Positions 26,769 to 36,966 of a stretch of DNA of 64,000 bases are shown piece after piece (within the stretch, counting starts at the first letter, position 1; each line of letters starts with the position of its first letter). The stretch comes from Burkholderia sp. D-99 (lineage in GTDB: Bacteria > Pseudomonadota > Gammaproteobacteria > Burkholderiales > Burkholderiaceae): NCBI RefSeq assembly GCF_011605345.1, contig NZ_JAAOXM010000005.1, positions 459,709 through 523,708 of the forward strand, read 5' to 3'. The position numbers and the translations under genes were made by a program. The notes under the pieces were generated by a model. That model saw only the letters and a program-made list of their open reading frames with translations. It made no database searches and was not told where the DNA came from.

Positions 26769-27214
26769 ATACGACCACCGTTTCCTGCTCGCCGGCCGAG
26801 CGCATTCGCCGCCGCTTCGGCCATTTCCTTCACGCGGCCGAACTGGCCGGGCTGATCGTGATCGGTCTCGCGACCGCGTTCGCGATGACGCAGGAAGCGT
26901 GGAAGGTCGTGCTCGCGGGCGAAGTGTCGCTGACCGACCTGCTGCTGATGTTCCTCTATCTGGAAGTGCTCGCGATGGACGTGCGCTACCTGCGGCTCGG
27001 CCGGCTGCCGGTGCGGTTTCCGCTGTTCATTGCAATGACGTCGCTGGCGCGCGACCTGATCCTGCGCGGTGCGACCGACAGCCCCGAGCGGATGCTGATG
27101 ACGACGTTCGGGATCGTGCTGCTCGCGGTGGGTGTGCTGATCCTGAGTTTCGGCCAGCATCGCTTTCCGGCGGACGTCGACGATGTCGAGGACGATGTAC
27201 ATGCGCGCAGGTGA
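26765..27214 (+). CDS. psiE: PsiE-family inner-membrane protein
   Basis: The 149-residue product has four hydrophobic segments and PsiE (phosphate-starvation-inducible E) features: FLHAAELAGLIVIGLATAFA, LTDLLLMFLYLEVLAMDVRYL and VRFPLFIAMTSLARDLIL. The exact function of PsiE is unknown. No ATG lies before the conserved region; TTG 26765 overlapping the upstream TGA (TTGA) is taken as the start, which gives a length near the family norm. The open frame extends farther 5' but is not homologous there. Confidence 0.75.
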   Translation: MNTTTVSCSPAERIRRRFGHFLHAAELAGLIVIGLATAFAMTQEAWKVVLAGEVSLTDLLLMFLYLEVLAMDVRYLRLGRLPVRFPLFIAMTSLARDLILRGATDSPERMLMTTFGIVLLAVGVLILSFGQHRFPADVDDVEDDVHARR

Positions 27215-27268
27215 GGGGCGGGCGGCAAGCCGCATGCATTTTCGATGTCTCTGCAAGGAGGGTGCGGG

Positions 27269-27466
27269 ATGAGCACGCGTTCCGTCGAAACGAAACATGC
27301 GATCGCACGGCAGCACGAGGCGTCGGACGCCTACCGGCTGGCGCGCGACGCGTACGATGCCGATCCGGCACACACGCGCGCGCCGTCCGTCGCCGGGCTG
27401 CAGCGGGCGGCTGCGCACGCGTATGCCGATGCGGCGCGCGCACGTGTTGCGGCCACCGGCATCTGA
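27269..27466 (+). CDS. small uncharacterised Ala-rich protein
   Basis: The 65-residue product begins MSTRSVETKHAIARQHEAS behind AAGGAGGGTG. It is helical and Ala/Arg-rich, with no membrane segment or family match. The good ribosome site and codon pattern support it as real. It lies between psiE and the DUF1269 gene on the same strand and may share their transcript. Confidence 0.55.
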   Translation: MSTRSVETKHAIARQHEASDAYRLARDAYDADPAHTRAPSVAGLQRAAAHAYADAARARVAATGI

Positions 27467-27543
27467 AGCGAACCCCGGCGTGCCGCATGCGGCGCGGCGG
27501 CTGCAACTGACCAAACCGATCATCCAACCGAGCGAGGTGTCGA

Positions 27544-27999
27544 ATGACCAAGCAACTGATCGTCGCCGTGTTCGGCAGCGTCGACACGGCCCGCCAGGCC
27601 GCGAACGATTTCGAGGCGCTGTCGGACAAGCATGAGGGATTCCACATCGAGAACGGCGTCGTCGTCGAGAAGGACGCCAACGGCAAGCTCGCGGTGCTCG
27701 ATGCCGAATCGCGGCCGTTCAAGGGCGGCGTGATCGGCGCGATCGCAGGCGGCTTGCTCGGCCTGCTCGCCGGGCCGCTCGGCGTGGTTACCGGCATGGC
27801 GGCCGGCGCGGGGGCCGGCATTCTCGCGCAAGCGGCCGGCAACGTGCTGCTCGACGGCACGTTCGTCGAGACGATTGCGGCACGCCTCGTGCCCGGCAGC
27901 GTCGCGGTCATCCTCGAAGCGAAGGAGGACACGCCGTTCTCGGTCGACAACGTCGTGACGGGATTCGGCGGCAAGGTTTTCCGCCAGACGCTCGATTGA
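27544..27999 (+). CDS. DUF1269-family membrane protein with glycine zipper
   Basis: The 151-residue protein begins MTKQLIVAVFGSVDTARQAANDF with an N-terminal alpha/beta domain. A Gly/Ala-rich hydrophobic segment (about residues 62-100) follows, with GxxxG repeats (GAIAGGLLGLLAG, GMAAGAGAGILAQ) expected to form paired membrane helices, then a C-terminal domain VPGSVAVILEAKEDTPFSV. This is the DUF1269 layout, of unknown function. The ribosome site is GAGG before ATG 27544. A paralogue lacking the membrane segment is at 34665. Confidence 0.8.
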   Translation: MTKQLIVAVFGSVDTARQAANDFEALSDKHEGFHIENGVVVEKDANGKLAVLDAESRPFKGGVIGAIAGGLLGLLAGPLGVVTGMAAGAGAGILAQAAGNVLLDGTFVETIAARLVPGSVAVILEAKEDTPFSVDNVVTGFGGKVFRQTLD

Positions 28000-28033
28000 G
28001 CGCGCTATCTTCGAACCGCATCAGGAGCACGAC

Positions 28034-28288
28034 ATGCGCATCGATCAATCGTACCGGCGCTTCGACATCGCGGCGACGCTGTCGCCGCTGCCCGGCACCG
28101 GCAACCGCGCGATCGCGGCCGTCGACGTGACGACCGACGATCCGGCCCGCCTCGCCGATCTCGGCACCGGGCAATTCCTGCAGATCCGCAAGTGGGTCGA
28201 GTCGAACGACATCGCGCTGCTGACGGTGGTGTTCGACGAGTGCAAGGTCGCGATCGACCACTACGCGGACAACGTCGACGACGCTTGA
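28034..28288 (+). CDS. small uncharacterised protein
   Basis: The 84-residue product follows the DUF1269 gene by 34 bp, with CAGGAGCACGAC before ATG 28034, so co-transcription is likely. It starts MRIDQSYRRFDIAATLSPLPG and has an alternating strand/helix pattern with an acidic C-terminus. No domain is recognised. Confidence 0.65.
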   Translation: MRIDQSYRRFDIAATLSPLPGTGNRAIAAVDVTTDDPARLADLGTGQFLQIRKWVESNDIALLTVVFDECKVAIDHYADNVDDA

Positions 28289-28678
28289 GTTCAAGCGGGG
28301 CCCGCGCATGACCGGGCTTCGCGTGACTGCCGCCCGCGGCTGGCGGCAAGCCGCGACGACGCGCGCCGGGATGGCGCCCGGAGAACGGCCTCGCGCGATC
28401 GCGCGGGGACCTTCGTTGTCGCGTCCGAATCTGTTCACCCCGCCGGCCGGAATTCACGTTTCCCCGCCAAACTGTCACTTACATTCGTCGAAATGACGCA
28501 GTAGGATGCCGAACCTTGTCTAGATGAGATTCGCATTGCTATCCGCCTTCAATTTCGATAACGGACGAGGTTCGCACCGGGACACCCGCACCCGGGCACG
28601 GCTATCCGGCTTCGTGCACCGGCGCGGCCACGCCGCCCATGCATCGCAGGCCGGTTCACCGCTGGCGGGGCGAGGCGG
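28289..28678. other. intergenic region upstream of the MocR-family gene
   Basis: This 390-bp stretch has no supported gene. The segment 28480-28560 is less GC-rich and probably contains the promoter of the aminotransferase-like regulator; no clear operator was identified. Confidence 0.45.
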
Positions 28679-30103
28679 ATGAAGCTCTACGAGAAATTTG
28701 CAAACGACATAGAGAGACTCATCCGGCAAGGCGTATATCGACACGGCGATCGTGTGCCGTCGGTGCGGCAGGCGAGCCAGCAGCACCGGATCAGCATCAC
28801 GACCGTGCTGCACGCGTATCTGCTGCTGGAAAGCCGCGGGCTGCTGGAGAGTCGCCCGCAGTCCGGCTATTTCGTGAACCTGCGGCGCGACGACCGCAAT
28901 GCGCCGGTGCGCGAGCTGCGGCCGTCGAAGCCGATCGCGATCTCGTCGTCGGTCGACGTGAGCCGGCTCGTGCTGTCGACGCTGCGCTCGATCGGCACCG
29001 ACGACGCGGTGCCGCTCGGCTCGCCGTATCCGGACCCGAGCCTGTTCCCGTTCGAGAAGCTGAACCGCTACGCGTATGCGGCCGGCCGCGACAAGTCGCT
29101 GTGGGGCGTGACGGACGGGCTGCCGCCCGGACATCCGCGGCTGATCCGGCAGATCGCACGCCGTTACCTGGAAAACGGGATGTCGGTGGACCCGAACGAG
29201 ATCATCGTGACGGTCGGCGCGACGGAGGCGATCAATCTGTGCCTGCAGGCCGTCGCGAAGCCGGGCGACACGGTCGCGGTGGAATCGCCGACGTTCTACG
29301 CGATGCTGCATGCGATCGAGCGGATGGGGATGAAGGCGATCGAGGTGGCGACGCACCCGGAATACGGGATCGACATCGCGGCGCTGGCCGCGATTGCGAA
29401 GTCGCAGCCGATCGCCGCGTGCATGGTGATGCCGAACTTCCAGAACCCGCTCGGCTTCCAGATGCCCGACGAGCGCAAGCGCGAACTGGTGGCGTTCGCC
29501 GCGAAAGCCGACCTGCCGGTTATCGAGAACGGTGTGTACAACGAACTGTACTTCGGCAACATGCATCCCAGCACGCTGAAGTCGTTCGACCGCCACGACA
29601 TCGTGCTGCATTGCTCGTCGTTCTCGAAGAGCCTGACGGCCGCGTACCGGATCGGCTGGGCGCTGCCGGGCCGCTATCGCGAGCAGGTCGAGAAGCTGAA
29701 GTTCCTGAACACGCTCGCGACGCCGTCGTTGCCGCAGCTCGCGATCGCGGAGTTTCTCGAACGCGACGGCTACGAGCATCATCTGCGGCGGATTCGCAAG
29801 GCGTATGCGCAGCAGGCGAACCTGATGCGCACGATGGTGTCGCGGTTCTTCCCGGAAGGCACGCGCATCTCGAGCCCGGCGGGCGGCTATGTGCTGTGGA
29901 TCGAGTTGCCCGCGCAGGTCGATGCGATGCGGCTGTACCAGCTCGCGCTGGAGCAGGGCATCACGATCGGGCCGGGCTACATGTTCTCGATCGCGGACAG
30001 TTTCCGGAACTTCATCCGTCTGAACTACAGCAGCCCGTGGTCGCCGGAGATCGAGCAGGCGGTGATCACGGTCGGCAAGCTTGCCGCATACTGCCTCGAC
30101 TGA
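28679..30103 (+). CDS. MocR-type GntR regulator / PLP-dependent aminotransferase
   Basis: The 474-residue protein couples an N-terminal GntR winged helix (residues 1-75, MKLYEKFANDIERLIRQGVY with VPSVRQASQQHRIS) to a fold-type-I aminotransferase domain. That domain includes GVTDGLPPGHPRLIRQIARRY, VTVGATEAINLC, VMPNFQNPLGFQMPDERK and SSFSKSLTAAYRIGW, where the Lys of SFSKS is the likely PLP Schiff-base residue. MocR proteins regulate PLP, GABA, taurine or amino-acid metabolism. No aminotransferase target lies alongside; its neighbour is the convergent formate dehydrogenase gene, so the target is unclear. Confidence 0.9.
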   Translation: MKLYEKFANDIERLIRQGVYRHGDRVPSVRQASQQHRISITTVLHAYLLLESRGLLESRPQSGYFVNLRRDDRNAPVRELRPSKPIAISSSVDVSRLVLSTLRSIGTDDAVPLGSPYPDPSLFPFEKLNRYAYAAGRDKSLWGVTDGLPPGHPRLIRQIARRYLENGMSVDPNEIIVTVGATEAINLCLQAVAKPGDTVAVESPTFYAMLHAIERMGMKAIEVATHPEYGIDIAALAAIAKSQPIAACMVMPNFQNPLGFQMPDERKRELVAFAAKADLPVIENGVYNELYFGNMHPSTLKSFDRHDIVLHCSSFSKSLTAAYRIGWALPGRYREQVEKLKFLNTLATPSLPQLAIAEFLERDGYEHHLRRIRKAYAQQANLMRTMVSRFFPEGTRISSPAGGYVLWIELPAQVDAMRLYQLALEQGITIGPGYMFSIADSFRNFIRLNYSSPWSPEIEQAVITVGKLAAYCLD

Positions 30104-30137
30104 CCGTGCCGCCGCGTATCGTGCGCGGCGCCGGGCG

Positions 30138-31298
30138 TCACGTCAGCCGGTACGACTGCGCGCCCGTTCCCGCGAGCGTGCCGCCGTCGACGATCAGGTA
30201 TTCATTGCGGATCGGCTTGCCTTCGAACCAGCATTGCAGGATCTCCAGCGTGCCGGCCGCATAGCGTGCCTGTGCGGACAGCGACGTGCCGGAGATGTGC
30301 GGTGTCATCCCGTTGAACGGCATCGCGCGCCACGGGTGATCGGCCGGCGCCGGCTGGGGGAACCACACGTCGCCGCCGTAACCCGCGAGATGCCCGGACG
30401 TGACGGCATTCACGACCGCGTCGCGATCGACCAGCTTCGCGCGCGCGGTGTTGATCAGGTACGCGCCGCGCTTCATGCGCGCGATCATCGCCGCGTCGAA
30501 CAGGTGCTCGGTCGACGGGTACAGCGGGATCTGCAGGTTGACGATGTCGACGGCGCTCGCGAGCGACGCGGCATCGGCGTGATAGGTGAGCGCGAGTTCC
30601 TGCTCGACCGATGCGTCGAGCCGGTGGCGCTGCGTGTAGTGCAGCTGCAGGCCGAACGGCTTCAGCCGGCGCAGCACGGCGAGCCCGATGCGCCCCGCGC
30701 CGACCGTGCCGAAATGCATGCCTTCGACGTCGTAGCTGCGCGACACGCAATCGGCGATGTTCCAGCCGCCCTGCTGCGCGATCGCATGCGACGGCAGGTA
30801 GTTGCGCACCAGCGCGAGCGTCGTCATCACGACGTGCTCGGCCACGCTGATGCTGTTCGAGCCGGTGACTTCGGCGACGGTGACATGGGCGCGCGCGGCG
30901 GCGTCGAGATCGACGTGATCGGAACCGATGCCGGCCGTCAGCGCGAGCTTGAGCTTCGGCGCGCGGGCGATCCGCTCGGCCGTCAGGTACGCGGGCCAGA
31001 ACGGCTGCGAGATCACCACGTCCGCTTCGGGCAGCCGGCGCTCGAATTCGGAATCGGGGCCGTCCTTGTCGCTCGTGACGATCAGCGTGTGGCCGTGCGC
31101 TTCCAGATAGCCGCGCAACCCGAGCGCGCCGGACACCGAGCCGACGAGTTCGCCGGGCCGGAAGCCGGGCGGGCCGGCCGGCGTCGGCGCGGTTTGCCCG
31201 TCCGCGTAGTGCGTGATGACCGGAATCGCATCGCGCACGTAGCGCGGCGGATAGCCGTCGACGGGATCGGGGTAGAGCACGCACAGGATGGTGGCCAT
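30138..31298 (-). CDS. NAD-dependent formate dehydrogenase (D-2-hydroxyacid dehydrogenase family)
   Basis: The 386-residue protein matches the cofactor-free bacterial NAD-FDH type. It has GIGSDHVDLDAA, SNSISVAEHVVM, the dinucleotide motif GAGRIG, LINTARAKLVDRDAV, WFPQPAPADHPWR, the catalytic-His segment TPHISGTSLSAQARYA, and a C-terminal GTGAQSY. These features separate it from ordinary D-2-hydroxyacid dehydrogenases. It oxidises formate to carbon dioxide with NAD. ATG 31298 has CAGGAG upstream. It lies convergent with the MocR gene and divergent from the Rieske-FAD gene; regulation is not evident. Confidence 0.92.
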   Translation of the reverse strand: MATILCVLYPDPVDGYPPRYVRDAIPVITHYADGQTAPTPAGPPGFRPGELVGSVSGALGLRGYLEAHGHTLIVTSDKDGPDSEFERRLPEADVVISQPFWPAYLTAERIARAPKLKLALTAGIGSDHVDLDAAARAHVTVAEVTGSNSISVAEHVVMTTLALVRNYLPSHAIAQQGGWNIADCVSRSYDVEGMHFGTVGAGRIGLAVLRRLKPFGLQLHYTQRHRLDASVEQELALTYHADAASLASAVDIVNLQIPLYPSTEHLFDAAMIARMKRGAYLINTARAKLVDRDAVVNAVTSGHLAGYGGDVWFPQPAPADHPWRAMPFNGMTPHISGTSLSAQARYAAGTLEILQCWFEGKPIRNEYLIVDGGTLAGTGAQSYRLT

Positions 31299-31535
31299 CG
31301 GGTAGCACTCCTGGTGACAGGGTGAAGGGGCGGTATGCGGATTGCTCAGGATGCGCGACGTGCCCCGCATGCAACGGGTGTGTTGCGCCGCAACGTTGAT
31401 GACGTTCTACGCCCGTCATGGCTCGCGTACAAGCTACAGTCGGTGTTTGCGTGCGCTGCGGGGGCGTCTGTACCTGTTCTTTTCATGGGGGACGCCGATA
31501 ATGGGATCGTTACCTGACTCTGCGGGAGCGACGTC

Positions 31536-33068
31536 ATGTCCGGAAGCGATTCCTCGTCTTCACGCCCCGATCTCACGCAAGGCGTCGCGCTCGACGATCT
31601 CGCCGACGGCGCGATGATCGAGGGCCACGTCGGCGACGCAGCAGTGCTGCTCGTGCGCCGCGCCGACGAACTGTTTGCCGTGGGCGCGCAGTGCCCGCAC
31701 TACGGCGCGCCATTGGCCGACGGCCTGCTGGAGGGCGACACGATCCACTGTCCGTGGCATCACGCAGCGTTCTGCCTGCGCACGGGCGAACTGCTGCGCG
31801 CACCGGCGCTAGACGGCCTGCCGTGCTGGCGCGTCGAACGCCGCGACGGCCGCGCCGTCGTGCTCGATGCGCGACCAGCTGCCGCGCCGCCCACGCTGGA
31901 TGCGGCCGGACTGCCCGCGTCGGTGGTGATCGTCGGCGGCGGCGCCGCCGCGATCGCGGCCGCCGTGACGCTGCGGCAGGCGGGCTATCCGCACCCCGTC
32001 ACACTGCTCACCGCGGATGCCGATCCGCCGTACGACCGGCCGAACCTGTCGAAAGACTATCTCGCCGGCACGGCCGACGCCGACTGGCTGCCGCTGCGCG
32101 CGCCGTCGTTCTACACCGACCATCGGATCGACGTGCGGTGCGGCACGCGTGTCGCGCGGCTCGATCCCGCGCAACAGGCGGTCGAACTGGCCGACGGCAG
32201 CCGCGTCGGGTACGGCGCGCTGCTGCTGGCAACGGGCGCCGAGCCTAACCGGCTGACCGTGCCCGGCGCGGATCTTCCGCACGTGTGCGTGCTGCGCTCG
32301 CGCGCCGATTGCGACGCGCTGATCGGCAAGCTGAAGACGGCACACCGCTGTGTCGTGGTCGGCGCGAGCTTCATCGGGCTCGAGGCGGCCGCTGCGCTGC
32401 GCACGCGCGGGCTCGACGTGCAGGTCGTCGCGCCCGATGCACATCCGATGGCGCACGTGCTCGGCGAGGCGCTCGGCGACACGATCAAGGCACTGCACGA
32501 GTCGCACGGCGTCGTGTTCCATCTCGGCGCGACGCCGGTGCGGATCACGCCGGACAGCGTGACACTGTCGACCGGCGACGTGCTGCCGGCCGATGTCGTG
32601 GTGGTCGGCATCGGCGTGCATCCGAACGTGGCGCTCGCGCAGGACGCGGGGCTGGCCGTCGAGCGCGGCGTGACGGTCGACCGCTTCCTTCAGACGAGTG
32701 TGCCCGGCATCTACGCGGCCGGCGACATCGCGCGCTGGCCCGATCCGCTGACGGGCGAGCGCATTCGCGTCGAGCACTGGGTCGTTGCCGAGCGGCAGGG
32801 CATCGCCGCGGCGCGCAACATGCTCGGCCAGCAGCGCCCGTTCGATGCGGTGCCGTTCTTCTGGAGCCAGCATTACGACCTGACGATCAACTATGTCGGG
32901 CATGCGGAGCAATGGGATCGTGTCGAGATCGACGGCGACCTCGGCGCGCACGACTGCTCGATCGCGTACTGGCGCGGCGACACGCGGCTCGCGGTCGTGA
33001 CGATCGGCCGCGATCTCGACAGCCTGAAGGCGGAAGCGGCATTCGAGCGGCAGATTGCAGCCGCGTGA
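31536..33068 (+). CDS. Rieske [2Fe-2S]-FAD reductase (AIFM3/ferredoxin-reductase-like)
   Basis: The 510-residue protein starts with a Rieske domain (about residues 10-115, CPHYGAPLADG...CPWHHAAF, both Cys-x-His and Cys-x2-His present). A pyridine-nucleotide-disulfide reductase domain follows, with GGGAAA at about 132-137, DRPNLSKDYLAG, LLLATGAEPNRL, VVGASFIGLEAAAAL and IYAAGDIARWPDP. This fusion resembles AIFM3-type proteins and dioxygenase reductases. It could supply electrons to an oxygenase encoded elsewhere or act in stress redox chemistry. It is monocistronic or leads the next small gene. Confidence 0.9.
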   Translation: MSGSDSSSSRPDLTQGVALDDLADGAMIEGHVGDAAVLLVRRADELFAVGAQCPHYGAPLADGLLEGDTIHCPWHHAAFCLRTGELLRAPALDGLPCWRVERRDGRAVVLDARPAAAPPTLDAAGLPASVVIVGGGAAAIAAAVTLRQAGYPHPVTLLTADADPPYDRPNLSKDYLAGTADADWLPLRAPSFYTDHRIDVRCGTRVARLDPAQQAVELADGSRVGYGALLLATGAEPNRLTVPGADLPHVCVLRSRADCDALIGKLKTAHRCVVVGASFIGLEAAAALRTRGLDVQVVAPDAHPMAHVLGEALGDTIKALHESHGVVFHLGATPVRITPDSVTLSTGDVLPADVVVVGIGVHPNVALAQDAGLAVERGVTVDRFLQTSVPGIYAAGDIARWPDPLTGERIRVEHWVVAERQGIAAARNMLGQQRPFDAVPFFWSQHYDLTINYVGHAEQWDRVEIDGDLGAHDCSIAYWRGDTRLAVVTIGRDLDSLKAEAAFERQIAAA

Positions 33069-33127
33069 CAGACGCGTACCCGCCGCGTAACAGCGGCGTG
33101 ACGACATGATTCGATCCTGGAGGCGAG

Positions 33128-33505
33128 ATGAGTCCCGAAGTCCGTGCACGTTTCGAAACCGAGTTTGCGCCACGCATCGCGGCGCGCGTGCTCTGCCTGT
33201 ATCAGCCTGGTGAAGTGCGCGTGAACGTCGTGCCGCACGACGGGCAGGGGAGCCCGACCTGCGTGGACGTGATCGGCCTCACGTCGACGGTCGGGCTGCC
33301 GAACCGGCTGAACGCGCGGCTCGTGTGGCGCGACGATGCGATCGATGCGTTGCTGGCCGAGCCTGACCGCAGCCGCTTCGACCGCTATCTCGCGGCGCTG
33401 CCGGTCACGATCGAACGCTGGCAGATGGCATTGCCGGTCGACTTCAGCACGCGGACCCAGCGCGACCGCGAGATCCTGATCGGCGATCTCGATTTCGATG
33501 CGTGA
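33128..33505 (+). CDS. uncharacterised protein downstream of the Rieske-FAD gene
   Basis: The 125-residue protein starts at ATG 33128 behind GGAGGCGAG, 59 bp after the reductase gene on the same strand. It begins MSPEVRARFETEFAPRIAARV and contains a run of alternating hydrophobic residues followed by a Trp-containing helical section (TIERWQMALPVDF). It has no signal peptide or membrane helix and no recognised family. Confidence 0.65.
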   Translation: MSPEVRARFETEFAPRIAARVLCLYQPGEVRVNVVPHDGQGSPTCVDVIGLTSTVGLPNRLNARLVWRDDAIDALLAEPDRSRFDRYLAALPVTIERWQMALPVDFSTRTQRDREILIGDLDFDA

Positions 33506-33554
33506 AACGCGCGGTATGACGCCGGCCGGCGACGCGCCGATGAACCGCGCGACG

Positions 33555-33773
33555 TTACCGGTCGCGCGTCTTGACGATCACGCGGCCCTGGTCGATGCCG
33601 CCGCGCAGCGCTTCGTCGCACGTGAGCCATTCGGGTGTGACGAGCTCGGGCGCGGGCAGGTCGACCGGCGCGCCGTCGCGGAAGATCCGCACCTGCGCAA
33701 CCCACGCGCCGTTTGCGTTGCGCGTCGCGTCGACGCGAATCTCGTGATCCATGAAGGTGTCGGTGGCTTGCAT
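33555..33773 (-). CDS. small uncharacterised protein (paralogue of the broken gene at 39527)
   Basis: The 72-residue protein contains HEIRVDATRNANGAWVAQVRIF and TPEWLTCDEALRGGIDQGRVIVK, a compact strand-rich protein with a Trp-x-x-x-V core. The frameshifted gene at 39527-39767 shares HEIRVxAxRNxxGAWxxxV and PEWLTxxEALxxGxxxGRxxxD/K. The ribosome site is GGAGGG before ATG 33773. Function is unknown. Confidence 0.65.
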   Translation of the reverse strand: MQATDTFMDHEIRVDATRNANGAWVAQVRIFRDGAPVDLPAPELVTPEWLTCDEALRGGIDQGRVIVKTRDR

Positions 33774-33863
33774 CGTTCGGGGCCCTCCGTCGTGCGTGAA
33801 CGCGGTGCGTCGATCGTAGCAGCATGGCGTGCGAAGTGCACCGGAAACGAAGCGGAACCTGTG

Positions 33864-33959
33864 CGCGATTCGACACGCGATTCGACACGCGATTCGACAC
33901 GCGATTCGACACGCGATTCGACACGCACATCGACGCGCAAATCGACACGCACATCGACA
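33864..33959. repeat. 12-bp tandem array, eight units (CGCGATTCGACA type)
   Basis: Five identical CGCGATTCGACA units are followed by three variants (CGCACATCGACG, CGCAAATCGACA, CGCACATCGACA). The array lies just before the MarC start, between it and the divergent small gene at 33555. A plus-strand frame reads as (STRD)n and is not considered a gene. Confidence 0.85.
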
Positions 33960-33979
33960 CGTGAGACGGGAGTGACCCT

Positions 33980-34618
33980 GTGGCCTTCGACCTGACCTTT
34001 TCGATCAAGGTGTTCGCGGCGCTGTTCGCGATCATGAACCCGATCGCGAACATCCCGGTGTTCCTGTCGCTGACCGAAGGTGCGGCGGATGGCGTGCGCC
34101 GCAAGGTCGCGCTGACGGCCGCGATCGGCGTGACGGTCGGTTGCATCGTGTCGGCCGTCGCGGGTGGCGCGATCCTGCACGTGTTCGGCCTGACGATCGA
34201 CGATTTCCGCCTCGCGGGCGGGCTGCTGGTGCTGCTGATCGCGCTGTCGATGCTGCACGGTGCGCCGAGCCGCCAGCATTCGCCGGGCGACGACGAAGGC
34301 GCCGACCCGGCGGCCACCGAGAGCGTCGCGATCTATCCGCTGACGATCCCGCTGCTCGTCGGCCCCGGCACGATCGCGACGATGATCGTGCTCGGGCACA
34401 GCGCGTTCTCGACCGGGCAGGAACTCGCGTTCGCGCTCGGGCTCGTCGCGTTTCTCGTGTTGCTGGCCGTTTCGTTACTGTCCGCGCCGCTGATCGGCCA
34501 TTACCTGTCACCGCGCGTGACGGCGGTGACCCAGCGCCTGATGGGGATGATCCTCGCGGCGATCGCGATGCAGATGATCGTCGCGAGCCTGAAGGCCGCG
34601 TTCGGGCTGCCGCATTGA
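33980..34618 (+). CDS. MarC-family integral membrane protein
   Basis: The 212-residue protein has six hydrophobic segments and the MarC/YchE family motifs: FAALFAIMNPIANIPVFLSLT near the start, DDFRLAGGLLVLLIALSML, and YPLTIPLLVGPGTIATMIVL. MarC proteins are of unknown transport role. A charged loop of about 25 residues (HGAPSRQHSPGDDEGAD) divides the two halves. The start is GTG 33980, only 20 bp downstream of the 12-bp tandem array, so array length could affect its promoter or leader. Confidence 0.87.
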   Translation: MAFDLTFSIKVFAALFAIMNPIANIPVFLSLTEGAADGVRRKVALTAAIGVTVGCIVSAVAGGAILHVFGLTIDDFRLAGGLLVLLIALSMLHGAPSRQHSPGDDEGADPAATESVAIYPLTIPLLVGPGTIATMIVLGHSAFSTGQELAFALGLVAFLVLLAVSLLSAPLIGHYLSPRVTAVTQRLMGMILAAIAMQMIVASLKAAFGLPH

Positions 34619-34664
34619 GCGCGGCGCGTCCGGAATCGGTGGCCATGATTTTACGGAGTGGTGG

Positions 34665-35129
34665 ATGAATACGCTGATTGCATTGTCCTATCCAGATCTC
34701 GCTGATGCCCATCGTGCGCTCGCCGAACCCGGGGCGTTGCGCGACCGGCATGTCGTCGCGCTGTCGGGCGTCGTGATCGTCGAGTGCACGACCGACGGAC
34801 AGTTGCGCACGCATTCGGTCGATCCCGGGCGCGTGTCATCCGGATCGCTGCTCGACAGCGTGGTCGAGCACATCGAATCGTCGCTCGATGCATGGCGCGA
34901 GCGGCCGGTGGACGACGCGCTGATCGACCGCGTCGCGCGCAAGGCGCGCCCGGGCACCGTGTCGATGGGGCTGACCGCGACGCAACTCGACATCTACGCG
35001 CTGAGCGCGGCGCTCGCACCGTTCGGCGGAGAAGTGACCGACACGACGCTGTCGATCGACGACGAACTGAAGCTCGTCGAAGCGATCTCGAAAGCGCGCG
35101 ACGGCGGCAGTCGTTCGGGGGCCGACTGA
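34665..35129 (+). CDS. DUF1269-like protein lacking the glycine-zipper membrane segment
   Basis: The 154-residue protein begins MNTLIALSYPDLADAHRALAEPG and has VVIVECTTDGQL then KARPGTVSMGLTAT and FGGEVTDTTLS. These align in order with the N- and C-terminal domains of the DUF1269 protein at 27544 (VFGSVDTARQAANDF, VPGSVAVILEA, FGGKVFRQTL), but the Gly-rich double membrane helix is replaced by a short helical linker. It is therefore likely a soluble paralogue; the relation rests on visual comparison. It follows MarC by 46 bp. Confidence 0.65.
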   Translation: MNTLIALSYPDLADAHRALAEPGALRDRHVVALSGVVIVECTTDGQLRTHSVDPGRVSSGSLLDSVVEHIESSLDAWRERPVDDALIDRVARKARPGTVSMGLTATQLDIYALSAALAPFGGEVTDTTLSIDDELKLVEAISKARDGGSRSGAD

Positions 35130-35598
35130 CTGACGAGCCGCACCGTGCGCTCGGTGAGCGACAAGTGAATCGGCGGGGTCTGACGCGAACGAAAGCCATC
35201 GAACCGCGGCGTATCGTCATCAACCGTTTTCGACATGCGAAAAGTCAGGCCGGAAAGTTTGACCGCATAGATCGATGAAGTGTGCAAAAGAGGTGATCAG
35301 GACGACTTCACGCCGCATGATCCGTTCGAAAGCGATGGCATTCTTACCGATCGCGCCGCATTGAATCTGGCAATGCAGGTGGCTGGCGCGGATAGATTTA
35401 TTCGATGATCGGCGTGTGCGCGACATCGCTCTTCTATACTGACAGGGACTGCTTTTCACGGGAGGACAGCCAGTCGGTACGAGCGCATCGATCGTGCCGT
35501 ATCGTCGAGCGACCGGTGGCCGGACCTCGCAGCGATCCACCGTGATCCGCCGCGGTCCCGGCAGACACGCGTGCCGGGCCGCTTCACAAGGAGGCACG
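35130..35598. other. intergenic region before the sigma-54 response regulator
   Basis: This 469-bp stretch has no supported gene. A TATACT hexamer at 35435-35440 could be a -10 element for the response-regulator gene, but no matching -35 box at the correct distance was seen, and no -24/-12 promoter was found. Confidence 0.4.

Positions 35599-36966
<1,368 letters not shown>

Noticed and set aside
33498..33995. Plus-strand ORF with (STRD)n repeats
   Set aside because: It spans the 12-bp array and is antisense to the credible small gene at 33555; the repeat is better seen as non-coding DNA.
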